Shown piece by piece: positions 43,674-51,210 of a stretch of 64,000 nt of DNA. The notes beneath the pieces are model-generated. The model had not been told where the DNA came from and made no database searches. It was given only the letters and a program-made list of their open reading frames with translations. The translations under genes were made by a program, and so were the position numbers. Origin of the DNA: Flavobacteriales bacterium (lineage in GTDB: Bacteria; Bacteroidota; Bacteroidia; Flavobacteriales_F; PHOS-HE28). Numbering within the stretch: position 1 is the first letter of the stretch; the number at the start of each line of letters is the position of its first letter. The stretch covers positions 1 to 64,000 of the forward strand of contig JADJCX010000002.1 of NCBI GenBank assembly GCA_016703005.1, written 5' to 3'.

Positions 43674-43910
43674 TCACTCTGCCAACACGAGAACGGTGTT
43701 CTTCATCACCTCCACAACGCCGCCCTTGATCGGGAAGAGCTGCACTTTCCCATCGGCCAACGTCACTTTCACGTCGCCCGCTTTCAGCACAGTGATCAGC
43801 GGAGCGTGGTTATCGAGAAACCCCATGCTCCCATCCACACCGGGAACGCTTACCAATTTGGCGTCGCCCTTGTAGATCTCTTTGTCCGGGGTGATGATCT
43901 CTAGTCGCAT
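43674..43910 (-). CDS. atpC: ATP synthase epsilon subunit (short form)
   Basis: 78-residue F1 epsilon. It contains only the N-terminal beta-sandwich: MRLEIITPDKEIYKGDAKLV, VPGVDGSMGFLDNHAPLITV, then VKVTLADGKVQLFPIKGGVVE. The C-terminal helical hairpin of about 50 residues that inhibits ATPase in E. coli is missing, as in several Bacteroidota. It lies 87 bases downstream of atpD with an inverted-repeat-rich spacer. It couples rotation in F1. Confidence 0.94.
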   Translation of the reverse strand: MRLEIITPDKEIYKGDAKLVSVPGVDGSMGFLDNHAPLITVLKAGDVKVTLADGKVQLFPIKGGVVEVMKNTVLVLAE

Positions 43911-43916
43911 AGGGGA

Positions 43917-43993
43917 GATGTGGAAATGTGGAGGATGTGGAGATGTGAAGATGCCGGGATGCGCTCATTTCCACATCTGCACATCTTCACATC
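43917..43993. repeat. crossing 12-base inverted repeats in the atpD-atpC spacer
   Basis: Four related 12-mers occur in order A (GATGTGGAAATG, 43917-43928), B (GATGTGAAGATG, 43942-43953), A' (CATTTCCACATC, 43966-43977) and B' (CATCTTCACATC, 43982-43993). A is the perfect reverse complement of A', and B of B', so exact pairings cross (pseudoknot order). Because A and B are alike, a nested hairpin A-B'/B-A' with two mismatches or wobbles per arm is also possible. Confidence 0.8.
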
Positions 43994-43997
43994 GATT

Positions 43998-45509
43998 TTA
44001 CGCCTTGGCTGCGTCAGCCAGCATCTTCTTACCGGCAGTGATCACATCCTCGATGCTCCCCTTCAGGTTGAATGCGGTCTCGGGGTATTCGTCCATCTGG
44101 CCGTCCAGGATCATGTTGAAACCCTTGATGGTTTCCTCGATGGGAACCATTACTCCTGGCAACCCGGTGAACTGTTCGGCCACGAAGAACGGCTGACTGA
44201 GGAAACGCTGCACTTTACGTGCACGGTTCACGGCCATCTTGTCGCTTTCGCTCAACTCGTCCATACCGAGGATCGCGATAATGTCCTGCAACTCCTTGTA
44301 TCGCTGAAGGATCTCCTTCACACGCTGCGCGCAACCGTAGTGCTCTTCGCCAACGATCTGTGGCGTAAGGATACGGCTGGTGCTATCAAGCGGGTCCACC
44401 GAAGGGTAGATACCCAGCTCGGCGATCTTCCGGCTCAATACCGTGGTAGCATCCAAGTGGGCGAACGTTGTTGCAGGTGCTGGATCGGTCAAATCATCCG
44501 CAGGAACGTAAACGGCTTGCACCGATGTGATGGACCCCCGCTTCGTGGAGGTGATCCGTTCTTGCATCGTTCCCATTTCCGTGGCCAGTGTTGGTTGGTA
44601 ACCCACGGCGCTGGGCATACGGCCCAGTAGCGCGGATACCTCGGAACCCGCTTGGGTGAAGCGGAAGATATTGTCCACGAAGAAGAGGATGTCACGGCCG
44701 CCGCTTTGTTCATCCCCATCGCGGAAATACTCGGCCAATGTGAGACCGCTCAGGGCTACTCGGGCACGGGCTCCAGGAGGCTCGTTCATTTGCCCGAACA
44801 CGAAGGTCGCCTGACTGGTCTCGAGCTTTGCGTAGTCGACTTTGGTGAGGTCCCAGCCACCCTTTTCCATGCTGTGACCGAACTCCTCGCCGTACTTCAC
44901 GATGCCGCTCTCGATCATTTCACGCAACAGGTCGTTCCCCTCGCGGGTGCGCTCACCTACGCCTGCGAAAACGCTATAACCACTGTAGCCTTTGGCAATG
45001 TTGTTGATCAACTCCTGGATCAACACGGTCTTGCCCACGCCGGCGCCTCCGAACAAACCGATCTTACCGCCCTTGGCGTAAGGTTCGACCAGGTCAATGA
45101 CCTTGATACCCGTGAAGAGCACCTCGGTGCTGGTCGTCAGTTCCTCGAATTTCGGTGCCTCACGGTGGATGGGATAGCTCTTCCCCGTGTTCACCGGCTT
45201 CATGCCATCGATCGGTGCGCCCACCACATTGAAGAGGCGGCCCTTAACGGCATCGCCCACAGGCATGGAGATAGGTTGGCCTTGGCCGATCACTTCAACT
45301 CCACGGGCCAAACCATCGGTGCTGTCCATGCTCACGGAACGCACGGTGTCCTCGCCGATCAACTGCTGGGTTTCCAGGATCAGGATGCTGCCATCGTCCC
45401 GGGTGATGTGCAATGCGTCGTAGATATTGGGCAGGTTCTTCCCTGCCTCGAAACGAACGTCCACAACAGGCCCGATGACCTGAACAACTTTGCCGATCTG
45501 CTTTCCCAT
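43998..45509 (-). CDS. atpD: ATP synthase beta subunit
   Basis: 503-residue catalytic subunit of F1. Starts at 45509 (MGKQIGKVVQVIGPVVDVRF); longer ORF starts are rejected. Walker A is GLFGGAGVGKTVLI, followed by GVGERTREGNDL, the DP signature ALSGLTLAEYFRDGDEQSGG region, and VPADDLTDPAPATTFAHLDA. The DELSEED loop reads DELSESD here. In Bacteroidota atpD-atpC lie apart from the other ATP synthase genes, as here. Confidence 0.97.
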   Translation of the reverse strand: MGKQIGKVVQVIGPVVDVRFEAGKNLPNIYDALHITRDDGSILILETQQLIGEDTVRSVSMDSTDGLARGVEVIGQGQPISMPVGDAVKGRLFNVVGAPIDGMKPVNTGKSYPIHREAPKFEELTTSTEVLFTGIKVIDLVEPYAKGGKIGLFGGAGVGKTVLIQELINNIAKGYSGYSVFAGVGERTREGNDLLREMIESGIVKYGEEFGHSMEKGGWDLTKVDYAKLETSQATFVFGQMNEPPGARARVALSGLTLAEYFRDGDEQSGGRDILFFVDNIFRFTQAGSEVSALLGRMPSAVGYQPTLATEMGTMQERITSTKRGSITSVQAVYVPADDLTDPAPATTFAHLDATTVLSRKIAELGIYPSVDPLDSTSRILTPQIVGEEHYGCAQRVKEILQRYKELQDIIAILGMDELSESDKMAVNRARKVQRFLSQPFFVAEQFTGLPGVMVPIEETIKGFNMILDGQMDEYPETAFNLKGSIEDVITAGKKMLADAAKA

Positions 45510-45772
45510 GTGCTTGGTGCGGGGGAACACCCCCTGTTTTGCGGCCGCGAAAGTAGGCGTCAAGGGCATACGCGAAAAGGGTGTGGATAAAACCCTTCCG
45601 ATGACCTGTTCGACCTGTTCCGGTGCGGCCCAGCCCACGGTCAGGGGAGCTCGTTTCACTCTCTTTTGCGGCCCCCGCGGTCGCAAGAAGCCCGAAGGAC
45701 CCTAAGGGCTCTCTTCTGTTCGATCCGGCGCGGGGCAACCTATTCGGTTGCAGGGGCGATCTTCGGCGGCGC
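45510..45772. other. divergent spacer between atpD and ribF
   Basis: No gene. A minus-strand TACTTTCG box (45555-45548) 38 bases before the atpD ATG fits the -7 pattern of this window; a TTC, not TTG, occurs near the -33 position. Nothing resembling an FMN riboswitch is visible upstream of ribF. Confidence 0.45.
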
Positions 45773-46711
45773 ATGAAGATCCATACCGATATCACCGACT
45801 TCTATGGCGTGAAGAGGCCCGTGCTCACCACCGGAACGTTCGATGGCGTGCACATGGGACATCGGAAGATCCTGCAGCGGCTGAAGGAGATCGCCCAGCG
45901 CGAGGAAGGGGAAAGCGTGTTGTTCACGTTCCATCCACACCCCCGTATGGTGCTCTTCCCGCACGACAACGACCTGAAGCTGTTGAGCACCCAGAAGGAG
46001 AGGACAGCACTGTTGGAAGAAGCCGGTATCGACCACTTATTGGTCGTGCCGTTCACCCGCACTTTCAGTAGGATGACAGCTCTGGAATATGTGCGCAATG
46101 TTCTGGTCGACGGACTCGGCCTGCATGCTATGGTGATCGGTCACGACCACCGTTTCGGGCGCAATCGAGAAGGTGATATCCATTTGCTGCGCCAGTACGG
46201 AGAGGCGTATGATTTCAAGGTGGAGGAGATCCCTGCCGAGGAGATCGACCATGTGAAGGTGAGCAGCACCAAAGTCCGACAGGCGTTGCAGGCCGGCGAT
46301 GTGGAGCATGCCCGTCAGTGGCTTGGCTACGAGTATCCGATCACCGGCCTTGTGGTGAAAGGCGATCAACTCGGCCGGACCATCGGGTTCCCTACAGCCA
46401 ACATCGCCCTTACCGACTCCTACAAACTGGTGCCGGGCGACGGCGTGTACGCCGTGCGCGTCTCCTTACGCGACGGTGAATTCACAGGCATGCTCAATAT
46501 CGGTAAACGACCAACGGTGCAGGGCGATGGCGAGCGCACCGTGGAGGTACATGTGCTTGGTTTGGATCGCGATCTGTACGGAGAGGGCATTACCGTGCGT
46601 TTCAGTCAGCGGGTGCGGGACGAACGGAAATTCGACGGCCTCGATGCATTGAAGGAGCAGCTCATGAAAGACCGCGATCGGGTCCTGGGAATCTTCGGAT
46701 CAAAAGCATGA
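45773..46711 (+). CDS. ribF: bifunctional riboflavin kinase / FAD synthetase
   Basis: 312-residue enzyme making FMN then FAD. N-terminal adenylyltransferase: TGTFDGVHMGHRKILQRL, VLFTFHPHPRMVL, VIGHDHRFGRNREGD and VSSTKVRQAL. C-terminal flavokinase: YPITGLVVKGDQLGRTIGFP, TANIALTDSYKLVPGDGVYA, GMLNIGKRPTVQGDGERTVE. Start at 45773 is the family-like MKIHTDITDFYGVKRPVLTT. The stop overlaps the LRR gene by ATGA. Confidence 0.96.
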   Translation: MKIHTDITDFYGVKRPVLTTGTFDGVHMGHRKILQRLKEIAQREEGESVLFTFHPHPRMVLFPHDNDLKLLSTQKERTALLEEAGIDHLLVVPFTRTFSRMTALEYVRNVLVDGLGLHAMVIGHDHRFGRNREGDIHLLRQYGEAYDFKVEEIPAEEIDHVKVSSTKVRQALQAGDVEHARQWLGYEYPITGLVVKGDQLGRTIGFPTANIALTDSYKLVPGDGVYAVRVSLRDGEFTGMLNIGKRPTVQGDGERTVEVHVLGLDRDLYGEGITVRFSQRVRDERKFDGLDALKEQLMKDRDRVLGIFGSKA

Positions 46712-47310
46712 TCACGCGCAATCTCCTGTTCCTTTTTCTCTCAACATCCGTAGCTGCGGTAGCCCAGGCGCAACTCTTGGAGCCCCCTGCGCTTGACAGC
46801 GTTCGCACCTTCACCAGCCTGGAGAAGGCGCTGAAGGACCCGCTAAGCGTTTATCGCCTTGACCTGTCCGGCGATCGGTTGAAGGTGTTGCCCGAGGATG
46901 TGCGCAAGTTCAAGAACCTCAATTCATTGGAACTGCGCAACAACAAATTGAAGGAATTGCCGGAGTGGATAGGTGAGTTGGAATTCTTACAGGAGATCGA
47001 CCTCGGACACAACAAGCTCGAAGTATTCCCCGCGGCAGTATGCAAGCTGAAGCACCTGAAGAAGCTCGTGGCCAGCCAAAACGAGATCCCTTCGTTGCCC
47101 GGGTGCATCGGTGGGCTGGAGAAGTTGGTAGTGCTGGATCTCTGGAGCAACGATATCGGGGCGTTGCCCCCTGAGGCCGAGAACCTGAAGGCGCTGCGTT
47201 TCCTTGATCTCCGCGTGATCCAGATGAACGAGGAAGAACAAGCTGCGATCCGCGAACTGGTGCCTTGGGCCACCATGTATTTCAGCAATCCCTGCAACTG
47301 CGGCTTTTGA
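46708..47310 (+). CDS. secreted leucine-rich repeat protein
   Basis: 200-residue protein with signal peptide (MITRNLLFLFLSTSVAAVAQ, cleaved near AQA) and about five LRRs of 23 residues of the L-x2-L-x-L-x2-N-x-L-x2-LP type: LNSLELRNNKLKELPEWIGE, LQEIDLGHNKLEVFPAAVCK, LVVLDLWSNDIGALPPEAEN. It ends with CNCGF. Probably a binding scaffold in the periplasm or at the surface; ligand unknown. Start overlaps ribF by ATGA, although a functional link to flavin synthesis is not apparent. Confidence 0.87.
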   Translation: MITRNLLFLFLSTSVAAVAQAQLLEPPALDSVRTFTSLEKALKDPLSVYRLDLSGDRLKVLPEDVRKFKNLNSLELRNNKLKELPEWIGELEFLQEIDLGHNKLEVFPAAVCKLKHLKKLVASQNEIPSLPGCIGGLEKLVVLDLWSNDIGALPPEAENLKALRFLDLRVIQMNEEEQAAIRELVPWATMYFSNPCNCGF

Positions 47311-47353
47311 GGGTTGGCACGTTCTGGTCGGCTGCGCACCGTTCCTTAGCGGC

Positions 47354-47944
47354 ATGTCATCACAGCTTGCATTGGGTTTGGAGTGGACGGCAGTGGTGCT
47401 CAATATCCTCTTCACCATACTGATCGGTCTGGAAAAGCGGAGCGGCTGGCTGTTCGGCTTCGTTGCATCCGTGATCAGCGTGGTATTGTATCAGGCCCAA
47501 GACGCTTGGCTCATGGCGTTGCTCAATGTGTTTTACGGCTTTATGGGTCTCTATGGTTGGTGGGCATGGGGCAGCGCTTCGGAAGACCGGCCACTCACCC
47601 GTTTTCCGCTGCCCAAGCATCTGCTGTTGCTCGCCATTGGTGTTGCGGTGACAGGCCTTCTCGTTTGGGCAATGAGGTACTGGCAAGTGCCCGGAACACA
47701 CCAGGGCATGGAGGCCTTCATCGCTTCCTTCGCCATCATTGCCACGTGGCTGATGAGCGCGAAGGCGGTGGAGAACTGGATCTACTGGACCATTGGCGAT
47801 GTCGTGGCCGTGGCCTTCAATTTCCTCATCGGCCTCAACGGGTACGCCCTGCTCAACGTGGTGTACATAGGCCTTGCGGTGGCCGGGTACATCCGTTGGA
47901 ACAGGGCATACAATGCGCGGTTGAAGCCTCAGGCTATTCCTTGA
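47354..47944 (+). CDS. pnuC: nicotinamide riboside transporter PnuC
   Basis: 196-residue seven-helix SWEET-like transporter importing nicotinamide riboside by facilitated diffusion. Landmarks are EKRSGWLFGFVASVISVVLY, the Trp-rich FYGFMGLYGWWAWG and the family signature ENWIYWTIGDVVAVAFNFLI. Charged ends fit the topology. A NadR-like kinase follows on the same strand about 2 kb on, beyond an opposite-strand T9SS gene, giving uptake plus trapping as NMN. Its last 11 bases overlap the T9SS gene tail to tail. Confidence 0.93.
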   Translation: MSSQLALGLEWTAVVLNILFTILIGLEKRSGWLFGFVASVISVVLYQAQDAWLMALLNVFYGFMGLYGWWAWGSASEDRPLTRFPLPKHLLLLAIGVAVTGLLVWAMRYWQVPGTHQGMEAFIASFAIIATWLMSAKAVENWIYWTIGDVVAVAFNFLIGLNGYALLNVVYIGLAVAGYIRWNRAYNARLKPQAIP

Positions 47945-49766
47945 CGAAGGTCATCGTACCGGTGCGCGCTCCATCGCCAACGCGAAGTGTGTACACACCA
48001 GTAGCCAGTGCGCCAGCATCGATCGCGAATCGTTCGGTGATCACGCGTTCCGAAATCACAACGCGACCTGTTGCATCGGTGACATCATAGTGTGCATCCG
48101 GTGAGAGTGTTTTTCCAAGTGATACAGATACGCTCGTGTGCGCAGGGTTCGGCCAAAGGCTCATTTCGATGGAACCGGGTACCTCGTCGATGCCTGTGGC
48201 AAGCTCCAGCTCAGCGATGTGATCGACTTGATCGCCATTGGCCGTCAGCATATCACCACCAGCCACCAACCGGGTACCGACCATTGCCAAGGCGCGCACC
48301 GGTGCATCGAACGTTGCCGTTGGTGTGAACCCATCGACCAGCCCGTGGAATACCGCGATGTTGCTACCGTAGCTCAATCCGCTGGCAAGCGAGAAGGAGC
48401 CGCCGAGGTAGAGCGCTGTGTCGGTCGCGAACAGGCAGCTCAAGTGGGTGGGTCCAGCCCCCGGGAAGAAATAGAGGGTAAGGTTGGGCATGAGTTGCTC
48501 CCAGGTCGTGGCCCCAACAGCGATACGAGCAAGACCGAATACCGGTGCGATGTTCTCATAGAGATCACCACCGGCGTGCAACTGGCCATCGAAAAGTTCG
48601 AGGTCGCGCACGGTCGCGTTCAAGCCATCGGCGTACTGCACCCAAGCGTTGCCATCGTATCGTGCTACGTGCATCACGGAGCTGTCGGGATTGCCGAATG
48701 ACGAGAGACCGGTGAAGGCTCCGCCCATTACCAGTTCATTGTTATAGGAAGCCAGTGCGTGGATCGTGTTGTTCATGTTGCCCCCAACGTATTGCCATGC
48801 CATACCGACCAACTTGCTCACTCGATGAGCCGTGCCAGCAAAGCCGGATTCGGTGCCCGCGGCATACAGCTCATTGTTGTGGATGTGGAACGCATGCACC
48901 GCTGGCGACATTCCTGGAAACACGCTGGTATAGGTCCAAGTAGCTCCGTTCCAGATCGCGGCGTCGGCATTACCGTTCTGGAACGTACCGCCTACCATGA
49001 TCACGCCGGCCTGCTCGATCGCGCACTCTATCGTTCCATCCACACCATTACCAAGTGGTTGGTAGGCGGAGCCATCCCAGCGCGCGACATGCATGTGGTT
49101 CGAGCCACCCGCTTGGGTGAATTCCCCTGCCACCAAGAGGTCCCCATTGCTCAATTTCAACAACGTGCTCACTGACGCATTGGTTCCCCCCCCGAACGCG
49201 ATCCATGGATCAGTGGCCGGATAGCCGGGTTGTATCCAAGCAAGTTCATTCGCGGTGAATCCATGTTCCGTTCCCCACGCGCCTACTTCCGGCAATGGGA
49301 TGTCGAGCACGTACGCCAAGTTCATCTCATCATGGATGCGCTGTGCCAACGCACCGTTCCCGCTTTCACGCATCAAATGGCCCACGGCACACGCGGTGTT
49401 GTGCGGATCGATGAACACCGGATTGCGGTACGGCAGGGCATGGTTCTGTGGGAACACACCCCGGTCGGCATATGCACGCAGCGTCTCGACCAATTGAAGG
49501 CGCAGTCCATGTTGTGCTGCAGATAAGCCTTCGGGCATGTTGGCAACAAGCTGATCGCACACCATGCGCAAATGCGTGGCGATGCGTTCGTTCTCGTTGG
49601 CAAAGCTCACCATGTGCTCGTCCAGCGAAGTATTGTCCTTGATGCGCCACTGCGCATTCACTTCGATCATATGCGCACTGAGCGGGGCAACTTGTTTTGG
49701 TGCCAACTGCGCTTGTCCACTGATCACAACTGTCGCGAAGAGTGGGAGGAGGATGGTTCGTTTCAT
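47934..49766 (-). CDS. T9SS-sorted secreted protein with repeat-propeller region
   Basis: 610 residues from the ATG at 49766 (MKRTILLPLFATVVISGQAQ, signal peptide). N-terminal domain (about residues 30-175) includes the motif PVFIDPHNTACAVGHLMRES and a helical part, a domain I associate with other Bacteroidota exoproteins of unknown role. Then about eight repeats of 40-55 residues of the type MHVARWDGSAYQPLGNGVDG, GAFTGLSSFGNPDSSVMHVA, LVAGGDMLTANGDQVDHIAE, probably a beta-propeller (kelch or delta-60-like). The C-terminal sorting domain is MSLWPNPAHTSVSVSLGKTL to GTMTFVKE. It separates pnuC from the NadR-like gene. Confidence 0.87.
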   Translation of the reverse strand: MKRTILLPLFATVVISGQAQLAPKQVAPLSAHMIEVNAQWRIKDNTSLDEHMVSFANENERIATHLRMVCDQLVANMPEGLSAAQHGLRLQLVETLRAYADRGVFPQNHALPYRNPVFIDPHNTACAVGHLMRESGNGALAQRIHDEMNLAYVLDIPLPEVGAWGTEHGFTANELAWIQPGYPATDPWIAFGGGTNASVSTLLKLSNGDLLVAGEFTQAGGSNHMHVARWDGSAYQPLGNGVDGTIECAIEQAGVIMVGGTFQNGNADAAIWNGATWTYTSVFPGMSPAVHAFHIHNNELYAAGTESGFAGTAHRVSKLVGMAWQYVGGNMNNTIHALASYNNELVMGGAFTGLSSFGNPDSSVMHVARYDGNAWVQYADGLNATVRDLELFDGQLHAGGDLYENIAPVFGLARIAVGATTWEQLMPNLTLYFFPGAGPTHLSCLFATDTALYLGGSFSLASGLSYGSNIAVFHGLVDGFTPTATFDAPVRALAMVGTRLVAGGDMLTANGDQVDHIAELELATGIDEVPGSIEMSLWPNPAHTSVSVSLGKTLSPDAHYDVTDATGRVVISERVITERFAIDAGALATGVYTLRVGDGARTGTMTFVKE

Positions 49767-49908
49767 GGCTAGTGCCTTTTCGGTTTCATGAGCATGATGC
49801 TTGAATGCACCGACTGCGCTGCCCATGGAGGGATGGAAAGTTACTTTGGGTGCGATGCCGAGCCTGCCGAAAGTGTCATCGTGACCGATCGGATCTTGAG
49901 AGCCAGCC

Positions 49909-50424
49909 ATGAAGAAAATCGTCGTTACCGGCCCCGAGAGCAGCGGCAAAACCACCTTGACGCTCGCACTGGGTGATTCCCTCCGCGCTGTGGTTGTGAA
50001 CGAAGTTGCACGGGAGTACATCGACGAGCTTGATCGCCCGTATGCCGAGTCGGATCTTCTCGTGATCGCCAAAGCGCAGTTGGAGTTGGAAGATGCCCTT
50101 TCCTCCGCGGCGGGGCCGGACGGCCGCATCATCTGCGATACGGAACTGCTCACCATCCGCATTTGGAGCGAAGAGAAGTACGGCCGGTGCGAGCCTTGGA
50201 TCGTGGAACAGACGGAACGGCGCCATTACGACCATTGGCTGCTCTGTAAGCCGGACATCCCCTGGGAGCCTGACCCCCAGCGAGAGAACCCACTCGACCG
50301 GGACCGACTGTTCGCGAAGTACGAAGCACGGCTGCGCGGCTTGGGTAAACCATTCACCGTGATCCACGGAGACCACGCTCAGCGCGTGCGCATGGCGTTG
50401 GAGGCTTGCACCAAGCTCCTGTGA
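49909..50424 (+). CDS. NadR-like AAA/P-loop nicotinamide riboside kinase
   Basis: 171-residue P-loop kinase resembling the C-terminal domain of NadR. KKIVVTGPESSGKTTLTLAL is the Walker A with the NadR-type ESSGK, then VVNEVAREYIDELDRPYAES, CDTELLTIRIWSEEKYGRCE and LLCKPDIPWEPDPQRENPLD. It should phosphorylate nicotinamide riboside to NMN. The NadR adenylyltransferase and HTH domains are absent, as is usual in Bacteroidota stand-alone forms. Proximity to pnuC supports NAD salvage. Confidence 0.9.
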   Translation: MKKIVVTGPESSGKTTLTLALGDSLRAVVVNEVAREYIDELDRPYAESDLLVIAKAQLELEDALSSAAGPDGRIICDTELLTIRIWSEEKYGRCEPWIVEQTERRHYDHWLLCKPDIPWEPDPQRENPLDRDRLFAKYEARLRGLGKPFTVIHGDHAQRVRMALEACTKLL

Positions 50425-50485
50425 TGGTCCGTAGGCTTTTCAGATGTGGCATGAACATGGCTGGGCGGCGCGCCATCGCTCATTC

Positions 50486-50493
50486 TACATTCG
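50486..50493 (+). promoter_or_regulatory. -7 promoter element TACATTCG before tlpA-like gene
   Basis: An exact TACATTCG box only five bases before the ATG at 50499. If used, transcription would start at or just before that ATG, making the message nearly leaderless or moving the true start to the ATG at 50517. Confidence 0.45.
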
Positions 50494-50498
50494 CACCC

Positions 50499-51074
50499 AT
50501 GAAAATCCGCAGCGTCATGTCCTTTTCACGCATCGCCCTTGTGGCCGCCGTAGTGCTTGTTGGCCTTTATGGCTTCACCCGCAAAGAGCCCGTGCCTGCC
50601 GAGGGCGGCGAAACCAAGATCGGCCTCAACGTGGGCGACCGCGCTCCCGAACTGGCGTTCATGAATGCGGACAGCACCAAACTGTTGAAGCTGAGTGAAC
50701 TGAAGGGCAAGTTCGTGCTGATCGATTTCTGGGCAAGTTGGTGTGGCCCCTGCCGCCGCGAGAATCCGAACGTAGTGGCCGCTTACGACAAGTACAGCAA
50801 GGCCAAGTTCAAAGAGGGCAAAGGATTTGAAGTGTTCAGTGTGAGCTTGGATCGCAGCCGCACAGCATGGCAACAAGCAATTACCGCGGACAAACTTGCC
50901 TGGAAATACCATGTGAGCGACCTGAAACATTGGAGCAGCGCTGGTGCTAAGCTTTACCAGGTGCAGGGCATTCCGGCCAGTTGGTTGATCGACCCGAACG
51001 GGGTGATCGTTGCGAAGAACCTGCGCGGGCTCGGCCTGCATCAGGAGTTGGACAAGCACATCAAGGCCTTGTAA
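50499..51074 (+). CDS. TlpA/ResA-family thiol-disulfide oxidoreductase
   Basis: 191-residue membrane-anchored thioredoxin-like protein. An N-terminal signal anchor (SRIALVAAVVLVGLYGFT) precedes the thioredoxin fold GDRAPELAFMNADSTKLLKL and the active site FWASWCGPCRRENP (Cys-Gly-Pro-Cys), then the cis-Pro loop VQGIPASWLIDPNG. Such proteins reduce periplasmic disulfides, often in cytochrome c maturation. ATG 50499 or 50517 may be the start; the latter fits the promoter better. Ends before a bidirectional terminator. Confidence 0.92.
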   Translation: MKIRSVMSFSRIALVAAVVLVGLYGFTRKEPVPAEGGETKIGLNVGDRAPELAFMNADSTKLLKLSELKGKFVLIDFWASWCGPCRRENPNVVAAYDKYSKAKFKEGKGFEVFSVSLDRSRTAWQQAITADKLAWKYHVSDLKHWSSAGAKLYQVQGIPASWLIDPNGVIVAKNLRGLGLHQELDKHIKAL

Positions 51075-51140
51075 GCCGTCCGAACGACCACGTGCAAAGG
51101 GCTGGTGAAGCCCGTTGGCTGGTCGAACAAGACCAACGTA

Positions 51141-51169
51141 AAAAGGCCCCGACGAGTCGGGGCCTTTTT
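51141..51169. terminator. bidirectional rho-independent terminator (tlpA-like gene / gdhA)
   Basis: AAAAGGCCCCGA (51141-51152) pairs with TCGGGGCCTTTT (51157-51168) around loop CGAG, followed by T's on both strands. It separates convergent genes ending at 51074 and 51211. Confidence 0.9.
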
Positions 51170-51210
51170 CATTTCACGGGCCCTTCAAAAGAAGAAGGGT
51201 TTGGTAATGC

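Noticed and set aside
45690..45772. FMN riboswitch upstream of ribF
   Set aside because: None of the conserved RFN-element segments (AGGGCAGGG-type) are visible in the short leader.
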